From NCBI GenBank assembly GCA_947479475.1, contig CANJZW010000025.1:1-54117 (forward strand): a stretch of 54,117 nt of DNA, read 5' to 3'. The position numbers and the translations under genes were made by a program. The stretch comes from Chthoniobacteraceae bacterium. Lineage in GTDB: Bacteria; Verrucomicrobiota; Verrucomicrobiia; Chthoniobacterales; Chthoniobacteraceae. The notes under the pieces were generated by a model. That model did not search any database, was not told where the DNA came from, and saw only the letters and a list, made by a program, of their open reading frames with translations. Below, piece after piece: positions 1-8,890 of this stretch (position 1 is the stretch's first letter; each line of letters starts with the position of its first letter).

Positions 1-245
1 ACTGCGTAGCGTCTGTCTTTTGATGTACTCGCGCATGGGATCTATAGACGGCTATCTACCCGCACGGCGTGAGGGGCTTTGCGCTTATCCGATGCTGGCA
101 AAACAGCTCATCAACCAGAAAATCTGACTTCAAAACAAAAAGCCCTGGGGTTAGCCCTCTTTCCCTTAGAAAAATGGATCGGGCCTCAACGACACCAGGC
201 TTTACGCTTAAAAAAGCCCGCCCGCTTCCTGTTTTTAGGACCGAT
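1..245. other. Left flank without a recognisable gene
   Basis: No convincing coding region is visible here. The leftward YcaO gene stops at 246. Downstream of it there is only a weak 6-bp inverted repeat (GGCTTT at 198-203, AAAGCC at 213-218) whose T-run lies inside the loop, so it is not a good intrinsic terminator. Further genes of the leftward operon could lie beyond the window edge, so its true 3' end is uncertain. Confidence 0.4.
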
Positions 246-1499
246 CTAGAAGTACGAATCCAGCACCTCTGTCCGGGTCCATCTCCTGAACAATCCGGAA
301 CTATCGGCCGGATGAAATGGAAGGACATCCGAATAGCTTGGTATAATCACCTGAACCACCGGAAACCCGGCCGCCGGATCGGAAAGATCTACAACAATAC
401 AGTCCTTCCCGAGGGTTGTGCAAATCTCACAGACTTCCGCGATATCCTCGAGGCACTCCTCGCGACTTTCGCGATATGCCAGAGGAACTATTTCGCCCTC
501 TTTGAAGAAGTCTGCATTCCGATAAGGCACAAAACCGAACATGAATGAGGACATAAAATTATCGCAGTCCTCCGGCTGGGTTCGAAGCTTGCGAAAGTCG
601 TGGACCAGCACCGTGTCAACTTGAGACGCAAGATGACTTGAACCCGGAATCAAGAACTCGTCCTTGCGCCTGCCCTGAACGTATTCGGTAAACATCCGCA
701 ATAACGCCTCGGGAGTGTCGAAAGATGTGCCGATTTTAAAAAAGTGCCGGAACTGGTAATCTTCGGGAATGTTGTGGTCCACAAAGTAAGCCCCGATGCA
801 GGGAAGAACCCCTCCAAAACTAAGATCTTTCAACACCACCTCAATGCCGTGCCCACGCAAAAACTCGATCTGCCGGTGAACCAAAGGTTCCGACACTGTT
901 GAAACATCAATCGTTGGAACGACCATTCGATTCCGCAGCACCGCTATTTGGGCCCGTCTTTCGAACACCTCGAGAGCTGCATGCAAAATCGCCTCCTCAA
1001 GATGGTTGCCCGTGGCCTTTCCATTCGGCCCGCTGATAAGCCGAACATATTCGAGAGGCACCTTCACCGTCGTCTTATGGATGAGCGAGTAGCCATCCAC
1101 CCAATGGCAAGAATCATCAAGGGCACGAATCCTATCCAAAACCGGCGGGGTCGCCGACGCAACATGGCCGAGCAGCGAAGCGAACGAAACCGCATCACAC
1201 ACGTCTTTCTCTCTTCCCACCATGTAACCGGGAAGCTCCTCCGTGGGGCGAGCAAGCAGCCATTCGGCTCCCTCAGCAAGCGCCCCAGCCTTGCTGCTAT
1301 CCGCCGTGACTCCTTTTCCCATCGAACGAAACTCTAGGCCTTCGATGAACATGGCTGACCAATGCAGCTCTTCTGAAACAACTTCCTCGTGTAACCAATA
1401 ATCATATCGCGGTCTGAGAATTCCTTCCAATCGTGCAATGGTCTGCGCAGGGGCGACGCACCGGTCATGCGCCATTTTTTTTCGGGACTCTAATTTCAT
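246..1499 (-). CDS. YcaO-domain protein (putative RiPP cyclodehydratase/thioamidation-type enzyme)
   Basis: The 417-residue protein carries the YcaO hallmarks in order: SMGKG at 59-63, ALAEGAEW at 73-80, a Glu-rich helix at about 159-184 (NGKATGN, then E177, E180 and Q184), IGTSFDTPEALLRMFTE from 256, and VVQVIIP at 381-387. YcaO enzymes use ATP to activate a peptide amide for azoline, thioamide or amidine formation; RimO-linked YcaO is another known type. The nucleotide-binding motifs deviate: the Sx3ExxER-type motif reads G-x3-ExxEW, and the Sx6ExxEx3Q-type motif begins with Ala. There is no C-terminal PxPxP tail and no fused E1-like domain. The start overlaps the upstream stop by 4 bp (ATGA), implying translational coupling with the flavoprotein gene. 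Met9 is an alternative start. Family assignment is firm; substrate and activity are inferred. Confidence 0.85.
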   Translation of the reverse strand: MKLESRKKMAHDRCVAPAQTIARLEGILRPRYDYWLHEEVVSEELHWSAMFIEGLEFRSMGKGVTADSSKAGALAEGAEWLLARPTEELPGYMVGREKDVCDAVSFASLLGHVASATPPVLDRIRALDDSCHWVDGYSLIHKTTVKVPLEYVRLISGPNGKATGNHLEEAILHAALEVFERRAQIAVLRNRMVVPTIDVSTVSEPLVHRQIEFLRGHGIEVVLKDLSFGGVLPCIGAYFVDHNIPEDYQFRHFFKIGTSFDTPEALLRMFTEYVQGRRKDEFLIPGSSHLASQVDTVLVHDFRKLRTQPEDCDNFMSSFMFGFVPYRNADFFKEGEIVPLAYRESREECLEDIAEVCEICTTLGKDCIVVDLSDPAAGFPVVQVIIPSYSDVLPFHPADSSGLFRRWTRTEVLDSYF

Positions 1500-3766
1500 C
1501 GTGAAAGATTCTTATGAATGGTTTCTGCAGCCATGTGTCCTTCGGCAACACATTGACCGACGGAAGCGCCGCCATTAACCATGGCTCCCGCCGTATAAAA
1601 CCGGGTCGCATCACACGACCCATTCGGCACGATATTTTCGGCGCGTTCCAATCCCATCGCCTCGACCACGAGATCCACTGGCAGGGCTATTTCCAAACCA
1701 AATTCTGAATGCTTCATTCGGACCCCGCTGACTCGCCCACCGCTGTTAATATCGTACCCACTAGGCTGCCAGTTCATCATCGCGTGAACCCCGGGGCTCG
1801 CAAACCAACCCTCCCCCATATGCCAATGCATCTGAGATCGCGGGCCGCCAAAAACGACGTAAATCTCGCCGACGCCCTGCGCCCTAAGAAGCGCGCACGC
1901 ATCCATTGCGCTGTCGCCCCCTGCAAGAACCGCCGCCCGCCGGGGTATGACGGCCAACCCATTTTCAAGAAGATCCAACGCACCAATCACTCCTTCCACC
2001 GCGCCTAGCGAACGTTCTTTCCACAATCCCACAGCAACCAACACCGCGTCGTATTCAACAAGCAGATCTGCAACAAACACATTCTTGCCGAGGGTTCGCC
2101 CAAACTCAACAGTGAGTCGTCCCGACCTGATTGCAGGGCGTAGTAGTGCCTCGATCTCTGCGCTAGGATCCGCAAGGGCTCGGTTTCTCGCAAGGACCCG
2201 AGAAGGAACACCTCCAAGAATCATTGCCGTTTCATAAATGTGGACGCAGTGTCCCAATTCAATCAAACGCTCAGTAGCGGCAATGCCTGTGGGCCCTCCT
2301 CCGACGACCGCCACGTTTTTACCGGTGCCTTCCAGCGGGATACGGACCCCAGCCATTCCCCGATCGCGAGCGCGCCACGCAATGGCATACCGCAGGTCGT
2401 TGATCGGCACAGGTTCCCCGGTCAACGTTAACTCAATACAAGCCCCCTCCTCCTCAAGCCATGCAGGGCCTGTTTGTGACACCAACTCGGGGAGAGGATT
2501 TCGAATTCTTAGCAATTCATATGCTTCCTGCTCCCGTCCTTCACGAAACGCCTTGATAAAAGAAGGTATGGCCGTCCGAGTGGGAGATTTTCCAGAACAC
2601 GGCGCCGCCTCACAAAGGTGGCACCGCGCGGCGCCCGCTAAGAGTCGATCCGCATCAAGACGCCGCATATCGCGGAAGATTGCTCCGTAGTTCTCTGGGT
2701 CCCGCACCACACACCCCACAGCTCTTCCTGCCTGCTCTAATTGGGAGCAGGCGGAGCAAACCATGCACGTTGAATCCGCATTTAACTTGTCGCCTCTCAA
2801 CAAACGAGCCGGCAGATCAGGACAAGCCAATGCTGCCCGCCCGAATCCCGCAATATCCATCCCCTTGGAACCCACGGCTCCCGCCGCTATTTGTGAACCA
2901 AAATGCCTAAGCCAACTCAGCCCGCTCCCAACCATTGGGAGCGTCGAAAAATTGGCCCGAAAAGCGCGGGCCAAGGTCAACTGCCGCTCCAGTGTCATCA
3001 AAGGGTGCTCATCTGGACCTTCGTAGTCTAACTTAGCTTGCTCGCCCCTCTTTACCCCAATCATCGCCGGACTCGACGAGGTCACATTGAGCATCTGAAG
3101 TCCGCTCTCCATCAAACGACGGACATACTCCAGCGGAGACGTTAGGTCGTACTTGCGGAAATCATGTGCGGATACGCCGAATCCGCCGCGAACCCCCTCG
3201 TAGACGCACAGACGCGTGGTGAGCAAAAGATCGGGCACTGCGGAACGCAAATGCGCAAATGTTTCAGGCAAAAGCTCGCGTTCCCTTTGAATATCCACGC
3301 CATCGAAACCCGCCTCCCGCGCAAAGCGAGCCGCAGACACCAGCGCTGCCAGCGGCGCCGGCGCGAGCTGAAGGACCACCACCGTCGGCTGCGCTGCCGC
3401 CGCGCGCATTTCCTCAAGCATTGAAGCAAACTGAGGAACAGTCAAAGCAGACAAACACAGACGCCCCGACTTTTCAGCTTCAAGCGCGCCGGTGCGTTCC
3501 AGCCAGATTAATCCAAAGCCACCCTTTGCATACGCCCTGTAGCGCCGCCGGGTCATCAAGCTAGGCGCCCCCCACTCCAGAGCGTCACCACTAGAGATCG
3601 GCTGAGCACAAAACCGGTTTGGAATCACTCTGCCCCCGACTTTCAGTGGCCGGGCTAGAGGAGAAATGTCCTCCTTCAATGGAATCTCGAGCCCAAGGCG
3701 CGCGATCTCGGAACGCAAACCGTCCATCGTCTCAATGTAGAAAGGTTGGTAATCCGGAATTTCCAT
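1496..3766 (-). CDS. Old-yellow-enzyme/GltD-like fused flavoprotein oxidoreductase
   Basis: The 756-residue protein starts with an OYE-type FMN TIM barrel (about 30-325), as in 2,4-dienoyl-CoA reductase FadH. A CxxCxxCx11C motif (C334, C337, C340, C352) follows, matching the FadH-type [4Fe-4S] site. A segment at about 379-465 resembles the N-terminal Fe-S domain of GltD/dihydropyrimidine dehydrogenase. FAD and NAD(P)H Rossmann motifs come next (VVGGGPTG at 487-494, LAGGDSAMD at 614-622), then a second FAD motif near 717-750. In the GltD-like part C382, C385, C390 and C443 remain, but other expected ligands are replaced (S394 and the segment 429-440), so those clusters are probably lost or altered. 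It most likely passes NAD(P)H electrons via FAD to FMN; the substrate is unknown. It begins 1 bp after the SagB-type gene and overlaps the YcaO gene. Confidence 0.8.
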   Translation of the reverse strand: MEIPDYQPFYIETMDGLRSEIARLGLEIPLKEDISPLARPLKVGGRVIPNRFCAQPISSGDALEWGAPSLMTRRRYRAYAKGGFGLIWLERTGALEAEKSGRLCLSALTVPQFASMLEEMRAAAAQPTVVVLQLAPAPLAALVSAARFAREAGFDGVDIQRERELLPETFAHLRSAVPDLLLTTRLCVYEGVRGGFGVSAHDFRKYDLTSPLEYVRRLMESGLQMLNVTSSSPAMIGVKRGEQAKLDYEGPDEHPLMTLERQLTLARAFRANFSTLPMVGSGLSWLRHFGSQIAAGAVGSKGMDIAGFGRAALACPDLPARLLRGDKLNADSTCMVCSACSQLEQAGRAVGCVVRDPENYGAIFRDMRRLDADRLLAGAARCHLCEAAPCSGKSPTRTAIPSFIKAFREGREQEAYELLRIRNPLPELVSQTGPAWLEEEGACIELTLTGEPVPINDLRYAIAWRARDRGMAGVRIPLEGTGKNVAVVGGGPTGIAATERLIELGHCVHIYETAMILGGVPSRVLARNRALADPSAEIEALLRPAIRSGRLTVEFGRTLGKNVFVADLLVEYDAVLVAVGLWKERSLGAVEGVIGALDLLENGLAVIPRRAAVLAGGDSAMDACALLRAQGVGEIYVVFGGPRSQMHWHMGEGWFASPGVHAMMNWQPSGYDINSGGRVSGVRMKHSEFGLEIALPVDLVVEAMGLERAENIVPNGSCDATRFYTAGAMVNGGASVGQCVAEGHMAAETIHKNLSR

Positions 3767-3767
3767 G

Positions 3768-4649
3768 TCATCTACCGCCTTCTACGGACTTACCGACACA
3801 AGCGAGATAGATTGCAAATTCGTCCACCCCGTCCAACCCCAGCAACTCATCCAGCCGAGACTGATGGTAGGAAAGAAGCGCGCAAACTCCAATTCGACAG
3901 GACTCCGCCGCGACGTACAAATTTTCGCACACATGCCCCGCCTCCATTGCAATCATTCGGTGCGAGAGATAAGCATACTTCCATTCGGTACGATAGGGCG
4001 TCGCTGACCAGATGAAAGTGACCGCAGCCCCCTTAGCGGCGGCTGTCTCATAACAGGCGGCTCCTATATTTTGTGAAAGTCTGGGGTCTTCGCGAATTAA
4101 CAGAAGCTGGTGTTCCTTTGGCAAATAGCGGTAAAGACCTTGGGCAAGACCTTGGACCCGCTGGATAGCCAGATATGTCTCAAGCGGGTAGCGCCCCCCC
4201 GCAGAGGGAGCCGCGCGGTGTTGCCGGAGAATCTTCCCATCCTCATCTTTTTCTGTGCCAGTGATCCCCTGCGTCGCCCATAAAAGATAACCAAGTTCTT
4301 CCAATGAAATCTGCACCTCGGAAAATTGCCGGACGCTTCTGCGCCTGCCAATGGCCTCGCGAACAGACATTACACCGAGGTTACTGAGTTCAGCCGCCTG
4401 AAGTGTGATTCGCTTCGCTCCCTGAGGGACCGCTTTTTCTGTAGGCGGCTCCTCCTCCCGGGTACTCACCTCGCTGGCAGAGCGCCAATCTCCTGGGTAG
4501 CCCTTGAGCATGACTCGCAGCTGCTCAATCGGAATCTCATTCAACTCACGAACGCTTGCCGTGACATTCGCCCTAGACCTCGAATCGCAACCACTGAAGG
4601 CCATTCCAAAAATCAGTCCCACCACCAATGCAGACTGGGCTGCGTTCAT
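3768..4649 (-). CDS. SagB/ThcOx-type nitroreductase-family dehydrogenase with lipoprotein-like signal
   Basis: This is a 293-residue protein. The nitroreductase domain (about 95-290) shows RRSVRQF at 103-109, SAGGRYPLE at 149-157, WKY at 223-225, AGHVCENLYVAAE at 237-249 and a C-terminal YLACVGK. This is the SagB/ThcOx pattern: FMN enzymes that oxidise azolines to azoles in TOMM pathways. The Lys-Tyr pair at 224-225 sits where a conserved catalytic KY is expected. Residues 1-21 form a hydrophobic signal ending in FSGC, a plausible but imperfect lipobox, so the enzyme may be membrane-anchored outside the cytoplasm. Exported SagB-like proteins of unknown role are also known. The start overlaps the upstream DUF4175-like gene by 4 bp and the next gene begins 1 bp after its stop, so it sits firmly inside the operon. 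Confidence 0.83.
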   Translation of the reverse strand: MNAAQSALVVGLIFGMAFSGCDSRSRANVTASVRELNEIPIEQLRVMLKGYPGDWRSASEVSTREEEPPTEKAVPQGAKRITLQAAELSNLGVMSVREAIGRRRSVRQFSEVQISLEELGYLLWATQGITGTEKDEDGKILRQHRAAPSAGGRYPLETYLAIQRVQGLAQGLYRYLPKEHQLLLIREDPRLSQNIGAACYETAAAKGAAVTFIWSATPYRTEWKYAYLSHRMIAMEAGHVCENLYVAAESCRIGVCALLSYHQSRLDELLGLDGVDEFAIYLACVGKSVEGGR

Positions 4650-7600
4650 AAGGCACCATTTAGCGCCTTGTAATACTCAGCAACCTTACCCCGATATCTT
4701 GGTGGAGCGTGGTCCGGACCGCTTTCAATCATGCCGTTAAGGGCGCCAGTCGTGCCCTTCGCCTCCATAGCGCCGGACGGTACAGCCGAAAGATTCGTCA
4801 CAGCCCGACTCAACGAGGAGATGGCCATCTTCCGAAATTCTCGCATCTGTTCGATATTCCCTTTCGCAACGGCATCAGAGGCCTGCCTCAACTCGTGAGC
4901 GGCAGCTTGGAGAGCGTCTACACGCACATTCTTCATGGACGCCTTCGCGTAAAGCGCATCGGCTTGGCGCGCCATGAGGGCAGCCATGCCCTCATTGGAA
5001 CCGGCCTCCATCGAGTCCACGCGTTCTGAGCCCCCTCCCATGCCCATTGCATCTGCCTTGCCTGTTCCCAGCTTTCCTCCACCAGTCGCCTTCGTGTCAG
5101 CCTCGCCTGCGAGGTCCACTTTTCCACTCTGCATAGGCTCCTCAGTTCGCCGGGCTTCTATGTTTTTGTCCCCTTCGCCGATGGTTCCCGAACCCGCCGC
5201 AGTTTCACCGACAGACATCCCCTGACGACCCACATTTGATCTGCCATCCTGTTCCTTATGGTCGGGCGTCTGGTTGCCGCTTTTGCCCTGAGCCGCAAAC
5301 GAGGCAATCTCACCTTCAGCAACTTCGCCTGCCGCGGCGAGATCAGGCATCGCGTGATTAGTCGCACTGTCGTTGGCCTCGTCCCCCATTTTTTTGTCCT
5401 CTTTGAGGAGATCGCCCAGAAGATCCTGAGCCGCCGCCGCAAGTTCCCCAAGGGCGATGCCCGACTCCGGCATTTCGGCCCTATCGTGCGCCTCCGCATT
5501 GATCTTGAGCGCATCTGGCTTCTCCGCCAGCCACATCTCCATAGCATCGAGACGCTTTTTTGCTTCCCCCATTTGGGCGAGGAGCTCGTCCTCCTTGGCG
5601 AAGCCCAGTTCCTTGACCTTGTCCGCTCCGTCTTGCTCAGATTCTTTCGCCTGTTCAATTTCCTGAAAGACTGAAAAAACATCTTCAACGAGGTCGTTGG
5701 CCACATTTAATTCAGTGAAAATGTGCAGATCATTGGGAATCTCCAGAAGCGCCTGTTTCATGTTTGCCTTCATTTCAGCAAAGTCCTCCTCCATTTCGTC
5801 CATCTTCTGATCGTCCTTGTTCTTCTGCCCCTTCACCTGCTCCATGGCCTCCTTCATCTTCTCGTTGAGCGCCTCGAGCTTATCGAGCTTCTCCTTCGCC
5901 TGCTTGACCACCTCGGTCAAAAGTTCCCGCTTTTCGACCTCTTCCTGCATTTTGATTTGATCCAACATCGCCTGCAGCGCTTTCAGACCGCTCATGACCC
6001 GCTCCTCAAGTGAAAAGGCTTCAGCGCCCTGATTCTGTTCAAGTCGCTCCGCAGCGATTACCATCTCACTGCGAATCTTGAGTTCAGCGGCCTTCGCCGT
6101 CATCCGTTCGATCGTGCCCGCGAGCGCGGTATCCGTCTGTGTCGCTTGCGCTGCCTCTTCTTTGCACGCAGTGAGAAAGCTCGCCATTTCAGCTCCGATT
6201 TTGTCCTGCATGTCAACGAGCTGCTTGGCGATCTTTGCTTTGCTTTCAACGAAAGCCAAGGTCTGCTTCAGCGCGGAACCCTGGTTGCGCAGGAGTGACT
6301 CTAACAGCACACTGAGCCCGCCGACACTCCGCTCTATCTTGGCTCCGTCCTGCGCCGTGACTGCCGAGGTCAGGTGCTTCAAAATTGTCGTCTCCAGGAC
6401 GACGGCTTCTGCAGCCAGGACGACCTTCTTCTTTTCATCAGCCGCAGGAACGGACTGCAGAGCATCCACGACAATCACCATCTCGTTTACATAAAGTTTT
6501 TGCGCAGCCGCGCTGAGGTTGCCGAGCGGTTTAACCGGATTGGCCAAGAGATCACGCACAATACTGCGAATCTCCGTCTGCACGTCCGCTGCTTTTTTCC
6601 ACTGTGCCTCCAGCGTGGACTTTAGCGCCTCCTTATATCGAGTGGTTTCGGCAAGATTTTGCTTCTGTAACTCAAGGACCCTTTCAATGTTCGTTCTCGC
6701 CTCTTTGTCGAGAGCTTCTTGCTGCTTTGCTGCCTCACCCGCAATCGGCGCGTTGAAGACCACGTTCGCCGAGACCGATTGATTCGGGCTGCGCGGTTTG
6801 TTATCAAAAGCCACCACTCGGTAAGCCACATCAGCTCCGCCCGCTGGTAGATTCTCGCTACGCCATACTTGCCGGAATTCCTGGAGACCATCAACCTTCC
6901 AGCGCTTCAACTCCGTTCCTTGATCTTCGCGCGTTGAATCCGGCTTCACCTCCTCCAAGACAATTTCAGAAATGCCGAAGTCGTCGGCTACACGAAATTC
7001 AATCTGTGGCCGTTCCCCCCTGGGAAGCGTTGCACGACTCCCAGGCGAAATAATTTCAATGCCCGCGGCCTTGTCCGGCTCGACCGAGAAAGGAATGGTC
7101 TCCTCAAATGCGAGCGCCGAGGTATCCTCTCCACGTAGGGCAAAGCAAGAACCGGTGGAGATCAACAAACTGGCCGTCCATACGTTCGAATTGCCGCCCA
7201 CCATGGCAAACTGGAGTTGCTCGTTGGATGCAATGCCCGTTTTGACCCTTGAAAGTGGAACGTTAGCCGTAACGGTGAGACGCACAGCCGACCCCGCCGG
7301 TATAATCAACCGCCCTTCACGCGCATCAATCGTTCGCACGGGAATCCTCATGTAAGGCGGGGGCACGACCACAATCGAAATGCCCGTGAAAGCGGGCGGA
7401 GGACGCGTGCCTATGATAAACCACGCAGAGTCCTGCGCGTCGCCAGCCCTAAACCGATAACGAAACCCAGTGGTAACCTTGGGCAGCCGATAGCTGAAAT
7501 CCTGCGCTTCACCACCGCGGATATAACCAATGGAGTATACGCTTTTGAAGGAGTCGTTGGGCTCCACTTCCACTCGCACCTCGTGCCCTTCAAAACCCTT

Positions 7601-8227
7601 TACCGTGCAACTGAGCGAGAGTGCCCCGCCTTGGACCACCGTCGAATGACCAGGCTCGATTTTTAAAATCTTGGTCAGACTGGGCGGGGCCATCGTCGTG
7701 AACGGATTCACGGTCCGCCACAGCGCCACGGACCAGGCTTGACCAAAAATAAAGAGTGGTAAAAGCAGAAGCACCGCGGCGAAACCGGCAGCAATCCAAT
7801 TGCGACGATGCTTTGTGCGGTCTCGCATATTCCGCGGGTCGAGATTCTGAAAAGCCGGCACGCCAGCCTTTACGTAAGCGGCTTTAAACGGGTCACCCTC
7901 AGGGTTCCGCGAAAGCTGGAGATAGTTGATGAGACGATTGTCGAGCTGCGGGAATGCCTTTTCCAGCGTCGCAGCGACGCTCTCGAGCGTGAACACCGTC
8001 CTTAAAGCGCTACGCACGACCCAAAGCGTGGCGCCGATAAGCCCAAGCAAGACAACCCAGGTCGCGATCCGTGCCGAGCGCTCCATGCGCAACCACACGT
8101 CCAGCAACCCTAGAGCCCACACCCAACCACCAATCACTGCCAATCCAAGCGAGAGCTGAAGCTCAGCGCGCCAAAAATTGAGGCTCCGCCCAATCTGTTC
8201 GAGTCTGGCTACGGTTTGGGAAGACAT
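4646..8227 (-). CDS. DUF4175-like large membrane protein with coiled coil
   Basis: The 1193-residue protein has three predicted membrane helices near the N-terminus (about 24-42, 54-71 and 144-162). Extracytoplasmic beta-rich stretches follow, then a long Lys/Glu-rich helical, probably coiled-coil region (about 500-900), and a low-complexity Gly/Met/Glu/Asp-rich segment near 950-1100. The layout matches the DUF4175-type proteins found in MoxR/DUF58/VWA operons, where they are thought to be scaffolds of an envelope complex. Identity rests on architecture and neighbours more than on a diagnostic motif. The gene follows the 203-residue exported protein by 14 bp and overlaps the SagB-type gene by 4 bp. 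Biochemical function is unknown. Confidence 0.7.
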   Translation of the reverse strand: MSSQTVARLEQIGRSLNFWRAELQLSLGLAVIGGWVWALGLLDVWLRMERSARIATWVVLLGLIGATLWVVRSALRTVFTLESVAATLEKAFPQLDNRLINYLQLSRNPEGDPFKAAYVKAGVPAFQNLDPRNMRDRTKHRRNWIAAGFAAVLLLLPLFIFGQAWSVALWRTVNPFTTMAPPSLTKILKIEPGHSTVVQGGALSLSCTVKGFEGHEVRVEVEPNDSFKSVYSIGYIRGGEAQDFSYRLPKVTTGFRYRFRAGDAQDSAWFIIGTRPPPAFTGISIVVVPPPYMRIPVRTIDAREGRLIIPAGSAVRLTVTANVPLSRVKTGIASNEQLQFAMVGGNSNVWTASLLISTGSCFALRGEDTSALAFEETIPFSVEPDKAAGIEIISPGSRATLPRGERPQIEFRVADDFGISEIVLEEVKPDSTREDQGTELKRWKVDGLQEFRQVWRSENLPAGGADVAYRVVAFDNKPRSPNQSVSANVVFNAPIAGEAAKQQEALDKEARTNIERVLELQKQNLAETTRYKEALKSTLEAQWKKAADVQTEIRSIVRDLLANPVKPLGNLSAAAQKLYVNEMVIVVDALQSVPAADEKKKVVLAAEAVVLETTILKHLTSAVTAQDGAKIERSVGGLSVLLESLLRNQGSALKQTLAFVESKAKIAKQLVDMQDKIGAEMASFLTACKEEAAQATQTDTALAGTIERMTAKAAELKIRSEMVIAAERLEQNQGAEAFSLEERVMSGLKALQAMLDQIKMQEEVEKRELLTEVVKQAKEKLDKLEALNEKMKEAMEQVKGQKNKDDQKMDEMEEDFAEMKANMKQALLEIPNDLHIFTELNVANDLVEDVFSVFQEIEQAKESEQDGADKVKELGFAKEDELLAQMGEAKKRLDAMEMWLAEKPDALKINAEAHDRAEMPESGIALGELAAAAQDLLGDLLKEDKKMGDEANDSATNHAMPDLAAAGEVAEGEIASFAAQGKSGNQTPDHKEQDGRSNVGRQGMSVGETAAGSGTIGEGDKNIEARRTEEPMQSGKVDLAGEADTKATGGGKLGTGKADAMGMGGGSERVDSMEAGSNEGMAALMARQADALYAKASMKNVRVDALQAAAHELRQASDAVAKGNIEQMREFRKMAISSLSRAVTNLSAVPSGAMEAKGTTGALNGMIESGPDHAPPRYRGKVAEYYKALNGAL

Positions 8228-8241
8228 GACGGATAATCTCC

Positions 8242-8853
8242 TTAAAACTTCATCGCCGGATCGGCCGTCTTCATGACGGTCACGTTGTCAACCATGCCGG
8301 GCTTCGCCATCCAAATATACACCGTGAGGTAGCGTACTTTCTTCAAATGGTCTATCGCCTGCTGAGAGAGCGTCACGCCAGGAAGCTCGAGTTTTTCCTG
8401 CTTCCATTCGGCGCTCGACCCGACAGTCGCCTTGCTCTGGTAAACCATCCGAAGCTCACCGAGATCGGGATTCTCATGCGGCCGCACTCCCGGCGAGAAC
8501 TGATATCCCGCAAAGTAAATGCGATAGCCCCCGCCCTTGATATCCAGCGTGCAGGTATACTTAAACCCAGGCTCAAGCGCGAAGCTTCGACACTCCATCT
8601 TCACACCCGCATCTCCCGCGGAACCGAACTGCACCACATTTTTGCGGATGCCCTCGGTGGCGATGGACACATGAGATTTATTTCCGATGTAATTCGAGTT
8701 CCCGGTGAACGCGTAGTCCACAATCCATCCCTTCAGTGGGTCGGCCGGATCGTCAAAGCTGCCATTCTCAATGAGTGACTGTGCCGCAGAACCTAGCGGC
8801 GCCGCCTGGATCGCGAGAGAGGCGAACATGAAAACGGGGAGAAATAAACGCAT
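8242..8853 (-). CDS. Exported jelly-roll (carbohydrate-binding-like) protein
   Basis: This 203-residue protein has a clear N-terminal signal peptide (about 1-23, hydrophobic MRLFLPVFMFASLAIQA). The rest begins with LIENGSFDDP and alternates short beta strands, resembling the CBM4/9 or galactose-binding jelly-roll fold (typical opening NGSFEdp..GW). It would act outside the cytoplasm, perhaps binding a glycan or a partner of the VWA proteins. It lies between the second VWA gene (37 bp upstream) and the DUF4175-like gene (14 bp downstream). The fold is judged from sequence pattern only, and no catalytic residues are evident. Confidence 0.6.
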   Translation of the reverse strand: MRLFLPVFMFASLAIQAAPLGSAAQSLIENGSFDDPADPLKGWIVDYAFTGNSNYIGNKSHVSIATEGIRKNVVQFGSAGDAGVKMECRSFALEPGFKYTCTLDIKGGGYRIYFAGYQFSPGVRPHENPDLGELRMVYQSKATVGSSAEWKQEKLELPGVTLSQQAIDHLKKVRYLTVYIWMAKPGMVDNVTVMKTADPAMKF

Positions 8854-8890
8854 GGGGTGCCCCTCTTTCTATTCGGAAGACGCATTCTAA

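Noticed and set aside
198..218. GGCTTT/AAAGCC inverted repeat as terminator of the leftward operon
   Set aside because: The stem is only 6 bp and the T-run is in the loop, so it does not fit an intrinsic terminator.
56..548. Overlapping short frames at the left edge
   Set aside because: They overlap the conserved YcaO C-terminus in other frames and show no family features.
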